Part shown: positions 29,542 through 35,524 of the stretch, piece by piece
Layout of the letters: each line of letters starts with the position of its first letter
Numbering within the stretch: the stretch's first letter is position 1
Program-made: the position numbers and the translations under genes
Assembly: GCA_036641395.1 (NCBI GenBank)
Contig: JAVWEY010000016.1
Location: forward strand, 1-35,524
From: JAVXTH01 sp036641395
GTDB taxonomy: Bacteria; Bacillota_I; Bacilli_A; Erysipelotrichales; Erysipelotrichaceae
DNA length: 35,524 nt
Direction of reading: 5' to 3'
Notes under the pieces: generated by a model
Seen by the model: only the letters and a program-made list of their open reading frames with translations
Database searches by the model: none
What the model was told of the DNA's origin: nothing

Positions 29542-32500
29542 ATGAAAAAGAATATGAAAAGATTTTGGAATACTAAGTGGCGTAAGCTAATGGCAGGATT
29601 TTTTGCCTTTATTATGATGTTTCAGGCAATGTCAGGAGTCATGGATGTAGCAGCTAATGAATTAGGGAAAGTTCGATTAGATCCAACAACTGGAGATTAC
29701 TATAACAAAAGCCTATTTCCAAATAATGTTGCACTTAATAAAGATATAACAAAACTGCAAAATTTAAAATTAAAAAAGGAAGCAACCGTTAATAAGCAAG
29801 AGGAAGAATATGATTCTAAACTAGAAGTGAAAGAAAAAAGAACAAGCAACTCTAAAACATATAAATTACCAGATGGTACATATGTAAATGATACTTATTT
29901 TGAACCAATCCATAAAAAAGAAGGTAAAGAGTTTGTAGATATTGATAATACTTTAAAGAATGTGAGTAAGATAAGAAGTAAACCTATTTATGAAAATAAG
30001 GATGGATTATATACATTTAAAGTAGAAGATAAAACGGCATCGATTATAAATGATAAAAAACAAGCCTTTTCTATTATAAATGAGGACGCTAATTTAACGA
30101 CGTACGACGTAAAAGAGAATGTTATTTTATATAGTGAAACTTATGACAATATTGATATGGAATACCGTTTGCATGGTAATTCTGTTGCAACGAATTTCTT
30201 TATCAATGGAACGACTTCACAAAAAGAAATAAATTTAGAGATTAATAAAGGAAATTTGAAGGTTAAAGAAGAAACAGACGCTTTATTATTTTTAGATGAG
30301 AAAGATAAAGCTGTTTATAGTTATAGCAAGCCTCTCATGTATGATGGAAAAGATGAAGTGAGAGCTACCACATTTTCCTTTGTTGAAGAAAATGAAAAGG
30401 TTACAATCAAGTTAGTATTAGATAATGAATGGATAAATAATGGTGAACGTATTTATCCAATTATGATGAGTAATAGAGCTGCTGATGAGTCGACTAAGGT
30501 TAATATCGATACTGCCTATAATCGCTCTGCTGACCCTAATATTACTAGTACATATTATGACCTGTATGTTGGTTACGAAGATGGAGCTACAACTGGAGGA
30601 ACACTGTTAGGTGTGACAAGAAGTTATGTGCGTATTTCAGGAATGAATTTAGGAGCAGATAAAGAAATTTTATCAGGAACACTTAAAATGTGGAAACGTG
30701 CAGAATATTCTAATCAATGGAATGAACTTTCCATTGGTAAAACAAGTAAGTATATTGCGCCTAAGGATGTGACATGGAATAAACGACCTGCAGTCACGCA
30801 AATATCGACTGTAAATGTTAGGCAAGATGCGGGTTGGCAGGATTTTGATGTTAAATCGTATGTGGAAGATATTTATAAAGGAAAAAACAATACGATTGAA
30901 ATTAAGGCAACGAATGAAAGCTCGGCCTATGCACCAAATGTTTTTTCGAGTGAAAGTAGTACTGGATTGCCAAAATTAACAGTGACATATAAAGATGCAT
31001 TTGATATAAATCCTAATTTACCAATTGATACTTTTGATACAGAGATGCGTATTTTTTCAATTCTTGACAAAGGGTGGGAAGCCTTTAGTTTTGATGGAAT
31101 CGCAAGACCGGATTCACAAGTCGCATTTGATTTAGTCGAACGAGGGAAAGATAATGTTATTCAAAGTGAAACTTCAAAAGGAAATGTAAATAAATATTTT
31201 ATTGATCCTATCTATATTACGAATTATTTAGCGAACACTCAAAAGTACTCAAAAAGTGATGCCAATTATACCACGGACTATATTTATAAAGAACGTATCC
31301 CTAAATTTGATACACCATATGAATATAAGGTAAAAGTTAAATCTTCAAATTCTACAAGTACAAAAGAATTTAGAACGGATTCCTTTATTAAGTACAAAGT
31401 AAAAGCAGGAGATAATCTTAAAAATTTGGCATCTTATTATGGATTAACCATTGATGAAATGAAAGAAGATAATCATTTAAAAAATACCAATATCATAAAA
31501 GAAAATGATGTGCTTTTAATTCGCTTTAAAAAGAATAATGACAAGGTAAGTAAAGATATTTATACACCACCTGTTAGAACAATTAACTATGAAACAAAAT
31601 ATGTTAATCGTGGACCTAGATGTTCAAGTGGAATATGCCCTGTCATTGATCCAGTAAATTCAACTACAGGGAACTATTATGCCGAAGAAAAGGATTTTGC
31701 TTTAAAAGATGCAGATACTTTTGATTTCTATCGTTATTATAATTCTACTGGTCCACAATTTTCAAACATGTTTGGTAATGGTTTTACAACACCAATTGAA
31801 AGTTACATTTCTTATGATAAAAAAGGAAATATGTTGTATTTTACTGGAGATGGAAAAATCTTTGAATTCAAGAAAACAACATCTGGCTTTGAAGCAAGAA
31901 CACAAGATAAGATGGAAATCACTTCTTCTAATGAAAAAGTAACGATCAAAGATTTAGATACAGAAGATATCTATCAATTTGATATCTATGGGTATTTAGA
32001 AAGCATTACTTCAAAAGAAGGAATTGTTACATCTATCTTATATGATACTTATGGTTTAATTACAGCAATCAAGGTAGGAGATAAAACGATTTCATTTACT
32101 TATAATGATAGTAAACTTGTGAAGAGTATTACCTTACCAAATAATGCAGTAACCAGTTATAAGTATGATACCAATCGTAATTTAATTGAGTTTATAGATA
32201 CAAAAGGAAACATAAAAAAATATCTGTATGACAAAAATAATTATTTAACTTCTATTACTGATAAAAATGGAAATGTGGTTACACAAAATACCTATGATAC
32301 AGAGGGTAGAGTAATAAAACAAATCGATGGAAATGGGAATATTTCAACCTTAACCTATGGAGATCATAAAACAACGATTGTAAACGCAGATGGAAGCAGT
32401 GATGTATATTATTTCAATGATCAATATGATACATTACGCATTGTACAGGGTGGGAAAGTCACATCTAAAAATACTTATGATGAAAGTCGTAATATCACTT

Positions 32501-35500
32501 CATCCACGAATGAAGATGGAAAAGTGACGAAACATATCTATGATAATCGTAATAATGTCATTAAAACAGAGTATCCAGATGGAACATACGAAGAATATAA
32601 ATATGATGGAAATAATAATATTATTTATCAGATAGACAAAGAAGGTAAAGTAACCACTACTTCTTACAATATAAAGAATGATATCATCTCGATTCTAGAA
32701 AACAACAAAGTTAGGACTATTTATGAGTATGATAATCAACGTAGAGTAAGCAAAGAAATAGATGCTTTTGGTGTATCCAAATCATATACCTATGTAGGAA
32801 ATATGATTGCTTCCATTACCTATAGTAATGGCTTAATTGAAGCCTTTGAATATGATGCGAACGGAAACACCGTAAAAGAAAGTGATAATCAAGGAAAGAT
32901 TACTACTTATGTTTATAATGGCAATAATGAGATGATACAAAAGAATTATTATGATGGTACTAACGAAAAATGGACTTATGATGCCAATGGTAACATTAAA
33001 GTATATCAGGATCGCATTGGTGGAGTAACTACGAATACGTATGATAAAAACAACAATCTTGTTAAGTCTGTTAATGGAAACTTAACAACTCGTAAAACAT
33101 ATAACGAAGTCAATCAGCTGATCAGTGAAAGCGATGTACAAGGCTTAGTAAAAACATATACCTATGATATACAAGGAAATAAGGCATCAGAAACGGATGC
33201 TTATGGAAATACAATAAAATATAAATATGATGCCAATGGCAATATTGTTAAAACGATAGATGCTCATGGCAATGAAGAAAGTAATACTTACAAAGATGGT
33301 AATCTTAGTAGTAGTACAAGTAAAGATGGACTTACTACAACCTATGAATATGATTCTTTGAATCGAGAAATCAAGAAAATCAATCCAAATGGGACAACTG
33401 AAACGAAAGAGTATGATGGATTACTATTAAAATCAGAAAAAGACGGTAAGGATACAATCATAAAACATTTTTATGATGCTTATAATCGAGAAGTCAAAAC
33501 AATCACAACGTATACAGATGGAGTTGTTTCTACAACACAGAATACTTATGACATATATGGAAATGTTGTAGAAACAAATATCGATGGTGTTATCACAAAA
33601 AATACATATGATGTTTATAAGCAATTGATATCAACAATGGATGCGTTAGGTAATATCACCAAAAAAGAATATGATTTAGATGGAAATGTAATAAAAGAAA
33701 TGGATGGCTTAGGAAATGCGATCCTAACGAAGTATGATGGTAATAAAAATGTTGTATCAACTACTGATAAAAACGGGAACACAGAAACAAAAGTATATAA
33801 CGCATCGAATCAACTCGTTAGTGAAAGTGATGCGCTTGGTTATGTTAAAACATATACCTACAACAATAAAGGACAAGTTACGCAAGTAAACGATCCTTAT
33901 AACAAAAAGATAACTTATAAATATGATCAATATGGCAATCAGATTGAAACAAAACTAGAAGGAAAAGTGATAGAAACAAAAGAATTTGATGAATTTGGCC
34001 GTGAAGTTTATGTACAAACCTTAGAAGCAAGAACATCAACTAACTATGATACGTTGGATCGAGTAATAGAGAAAACAAATGAGTTAACGGGTCTTACAAC
34101 CAATACAACATATGATACATATGGTAATGTTATAGAAGAAAAAGACAGGGAAGGTCTTTCTACAACTTATGAGTATGACAACTATAATCGTAAAGTCAAA
34201 ACAACGGATGCTTATGGTAGAATAGAAGAAATCACGTATGATGTACATGATCATGCAATTCATACAAAAACATTTGAAGGAACGAAGACTTCTTCAAAGT
34301 ATGATGAAAAAGGAAATCTTGTAGAAAGTGTTGATGCATTAGGAAAAGTCACAAAGAATACCTATGATGCATTGAATCAAGTAGTGAAAGAAGAAGCAGG
34401 GAATAAAATAACAGAAACGATTTATGATGCGAATGGACAAATTATTGAAGTCAAAAACAGTAACAACAATACCTCAATAAAAACTATCTATGATAACAAT
34501 GGAAATGTTATAGAAACAATCGATGCATTAACTCATTCCGTGAAAACGGAATACGATGCGAAGAACCAAGTTATCGCAACCATCGATGCCAATGGGAATC
34601 GCTCTACAAAAGAATATGATGCTTATGGAAATGTGATCAAAGAAATAGATGCCCTTAAACATACAAAACAAAAAGTATTTAATGCGTATGGACTTGTAGA
34701 AAAAGAAGTAGATGAGCGAGGCTTTGATGTAACTTATGAATATAACGATGATTTATTAATAAGCAAAATAACGGATTCTAAGGGGTATACATTAAACGTT
34801 GAGTATAATGATAGACTTCAAAAGATTAAGGAAACCAATGCGACGTATGGCGTTACAGAGTATGAATATGATGCCTATGGTAGAGAAATCAAAGTTACTG
34901 CACCAAATGGAAAAGTAACAATAAAAGAATACGATGAACTTGGCAATATCGTTAAAGAACGAAGTGGTAAAAAAACAAAAGAGAATGAATATGATAAATT
35001 AGGTAGATTAACTAAAACTAGCATTAATGATGTAGTACAAGTTAAGAATGAATACAATCAATTGAATCAAATTGTAAAAAGTTATGATGCCAATAAGAAT
35101 GTATCTACTTATAAGTATGATATCAATAACTCAGTTATTGATTCAAATGAAAAAGGATCCATTAGTGAAAAAGAATATGATGTAGATGGAAACATTATCA
35201 AACAAATTGATAATAAAACATATGTTACAGAAAATTCTTATGATGCGGCAAATCGAATTGTTGAAACAAAAGTAAATGGTAAGATAACATTAATAAAAGA
35301 ATATGATGCCAATGGGAATGAAATCAAAACCATTGAAAATGGTGCAGAAGTAAGAAAATATTATGATGAGATAAATAACTTAGTTAAAGTAGAAATTCCT
35401 TCTTCTTCTAAGAAAGATGAATTTGTCGCAATCCAAACAATCGAATATGATGAAAGTGGCAACCCACTTAAGATTATCGATGCTAATGGAAATATAGAAG

Positions 35501-35524
35501 AAAAGAAATATGATGCCAATCATA
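29542..35524 (+). CDS. Giant secreted WapA/Rhs-like YD-repeat protein (3' end outside window)
   Basis: The frame is open from ATG 29542 to the window end, 1994 codons, so the C-terminus is not seen. In order: signal peptide (about residues 1-38, KLMAGFFAFIMMFQAMSG, cut near VAA); a domain of unknown type (about 40-310); a DNRLRE-type carbohydrate-binding-like domain (about 315-487, STYYDLYVGYED, then FDVKSYVEDI); a linker; a LysM peptidoglycan-binding domain (Y618-F662, YKVKAGDNLKNLASYYGL); the Rhs entry domain DUF6531 (from C699, CPVIDPVNSTTGNYY); and YD repeats from about residue 815 to the end. B. subtilis WapA has a comparable DNRLRE-plus-YD plan with a C-terminal toxin, so this is probably a wall-associated contact-dependent toxin or a large adhesin. 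Toxin, immunity gene and anchor would lie beyond the window. Confidence 0.9.
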   Translation, partial: MKKNMKRFWNTKWRKLMAGFFAFIMMFQAMSGVMDVAANELGKVRLDPTTGDYYNKSLFPNNVALNKDITKLQNLKLKKEATVNKQEEEYDSKLEVKEKRTSNSKTYKLPDGTYVNDTYFEPIHKKEGKEFVDIDNTLKNVSKIRSKPIYENKDGLYTFKVEDKTASIINDKKQAFSIINEDANLTTYDVKENVILYSETYDNIDMEYRLHGNSVATNFFINGTTSQKEINLEINKGNLKVKEETDALLFLDEKDKAVYSYSKPLMYDGKDEVRATTFSFVEENEKVTIKLVLDNEWINNGERIYPIMMSNRAADESTKVNIDTAYNRSADPNITSTYYDLYVGYEDGATTGGTLLGVTRSYVRISGMNLGADKEILSGTLKMWKRAEYSNQWNELSIGKTSKYIAPKDVTWNKRPAVTQISTVNVRQDAGWQDFDVKSYVEDIYKGKNNTIEIKATNESSAYAPNVFSSESSTGLPKLTVTYKDAFDINPNLPIDTFDTEMRIFSILDKGWEAFSFDGIARPDSQVAFDLVERGKDNVIQSETSKGNVNKYFIDPIYITNYLANTQKYSKSDANYTTDYIYKERIPKFDTPYEYKVKVKSSNSTSTKEFRTDSFIKYKVKAGDNLKNLASYYGLTIDEMKEDNHLKNTNIIKENDVLLIRFKKNNDKVSKDIYTPPVRTINYETKYVNRGPRCSSGICPVIDPVNSTTGNYYAEEKDFALKDADTFDFYRYYNSTGPQFSNMFGNGFTTPIESYISYDKKGNMLYFTGDGKIFEFKKTTSGFEARTQDKMEITSSNEKVTIKDLDTEDIYQFDIYGYLESITSKEGIVTSILYDTYGLITAIKVGDKTISFTYNDSKLVKSITLPNNAVTSYKYDTNRNLIEFIDTKGNIKKYLYDKNNYLTSITDKNGNVVTQNTYDTEGRVIKQIDGNGNISTLTYGDHKTTIVNADGSSDVYYFNDQYDTLRIVQGGKVTSKNTYDESRNITSSTNEDGKVTKHIYDNRNNVIKTEYPDGTYEEYKYDGNNNIIYQIDKEGKVTTTSYNIKNDIISILENNKVRTIYEYDNQRRVSKEIDAFGVSKSYTYVGNMIASITYSNGLIEAFEYDANGNTVKESDNQGKITTYVYNGNNEMIQKNYYDGTNEKWTYDANGNIKVYQDRIGGVTTNTYDKNNNLVKSVNGNLTTRKTYNEVNQLISESDVQGLVKTYTYDIQGNKASETDAYGNTIKYKYDANGNIVKTIDAHGNEESNTYKDGNLSSSTSKDGLTTTYEYDSLNREIKKINPNGTTETKEYDGLLLKSEKDGKDTIIKHFYDAYNREVKTITTYTDGVVSTTQNTYDIYGNVVETNIDGVITKNTYDVYKQLISTMDALGNITKKEYDLDGNVIKEMDGLGNAILTKYDGNKNVVSTTDKNGNTETKVYNASNQLVSESDALGYVKTYTYNNKGQVTQVNDPYNKKITYKYDQYGNQIETKLEGKVIETKEFDEFGREVYVQTLEARTSTNYDTLDRVIEKTNELTGLTTNTTYDTYGNVIEEKDREGLSTTYEYDNYNRKVKTTDAYGRIEEITYDVHDHAIHTKTFEGTKTSSKYDEKGNLVESVDALGKVTKNTYDALNQVVKEEAGNKITETIYDANGQIIEVKNSNNNTSIKTIYDNNGNVIETIDALTHSVKTEYDAKNQVIATIDANGNRSTKEYDAYGNVIKEIDALKHTKQKVFNAYGLVEKEVDERGFDVTYEYNDDLLISKITDSKGYTLNVEYNDRLQKIKETNATYGVTEYEYDAYGREIKVTAPNGKVTIKEYDELGNIVKERSGKKTKENEYDKLGRLTKTSINDVVQVKNEYNQLNQIVKSYDANKNVSTYKYDINNSVIDSNEKGSISEKEYDVDGNIIKQIDNKTYVTENSYDAANRIVETKVNGKITLIKEYDANGNEIKTIENGAEVRKYYDEINNLVKVEIPSSSKKDEFVAIQTIEYDESGNPLKIIDANGNIEEKKYDANH
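31990..35524 (+). repeat. Tandem YD (Rhs) repeats
   Basis: Several dozen degenerate repeats of about 20 residues (roughly 60-65 bases) with the core YDxxGN(V/I)xxxxD, for example TYDTYGNVIEEKD, EYDANGNEIKTIE and KYDANGNIVKTID. The repeats build the beta-sheet shell that encloses the C-terminal part in Rhs/TcC-type proteins. Some units are close to identical at DNA level (the string tatgatgccaatgg recurs), so unequal recombination or assembly collapse is possible here. Confidence 0.9.

Noticed and set aside
31709..31942. A 77-codon plus-strand frame inside the Rhs-like gene
   Set aside because: It lies in another frame of the long open reading frame; no ribosome-binding site and no sensible protein features.
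33433..33624. Minus-strand hydrophobic frame inside the YD repeats
   Set aside because: An antisense shadow of the tyrosine/aspartate-rich repeat codons.
31990..35524. Regular short repeats resembling a CRISPR or minisatellite array
   Set aside because: They are degenerate, in frame, and encode YD repeats of the Rhs-like protein.

Overview
This window looks like the chromosome of a low-GC, Gram-positive bacterium (Bacillota). The sequence is AT-rich, Shine-Dalgarno sites are strong (GGAGG type), and TGA is used as a stop, so this is genetic code 11. Several promoters are near-consensus sigma-A type, some with an extended -10 (TGnTATAAT). The gene set (stand-alone CoaX, PanT-type ECF transporter, YitT, DegV, NlpC/P60, Gram-positive Tad-like locus) would suit the Erysipelotrichia/Coprobacillaceae area, but that placement is inference. 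Most of the window is ordinary housekeeping sequence; the last 7 kb and the pilus-like locus are accessory in character. No IS element, prophage or CRISPR array was found.

Layout. 1-1.4 kb: the 3' end of a DEAD-box RNA helicase and a ferredoxin-type protein. 1.4-5.6 kb: a compact eight-gene-or-fewer Tad/Flp-like operon (pseudopilin-like protein, CpaB-like, CpaF ATPase, TadB-like, TadC-like, a 50-residue Flp-type pilin, TadE-like). 5.6-9.2 kb: degV, tRNA-His, a cold-shock gene with a long leader, gltX, tRNA-Gln(CTG). 9.3-13.4 kb: aminopeptidase P, a CpXC protein, a flavin reductase-like protein, a lone sugar-type ABC ATPase, tRNA-Ala. 13.6-17.8 kb: an ABC-F/Uup-like ATPase with an HSL-type esterase, YitT, and a remnant of a Fic protein. 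17.8-20.6 kb (minus strand): a pantothenate/CoA operon, panT-coaBC-coaX, behind a strongly folded leader RNA. 20.7-28.7 kb: a 47-residue membrane peptide, nnr, a secreted NlpC/P60 enzyme, hflX, an EAL-domain protein, an esterase and glycerate kinase. 28.7-35.5 kb: an AT-rich gap, a small lipoprotein and the first 1994 residues of a giant WapA/Rhs-like protein that runs off the end.

How things work together. PanT would import pantothenate, CoaX phosphorylates it, and CoaBC carries it on to 4'-phosphopantetheine, so one operon covers uptake and the first CoA steps. The Tad-like genes would make one secretion/pilus machine; its prepilin peptidase is not in the window. The lipoprotein and Rhs-like protein are two nucleotides apart and probably co-expressed at the cell surface. 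A recurrent architectural theme is that intrinsic terminators are fused to the ends of genes: in five genes the stop codon lies inside the terminator loop, and one hairpin serves two converging genes whose 3' ends overlap.
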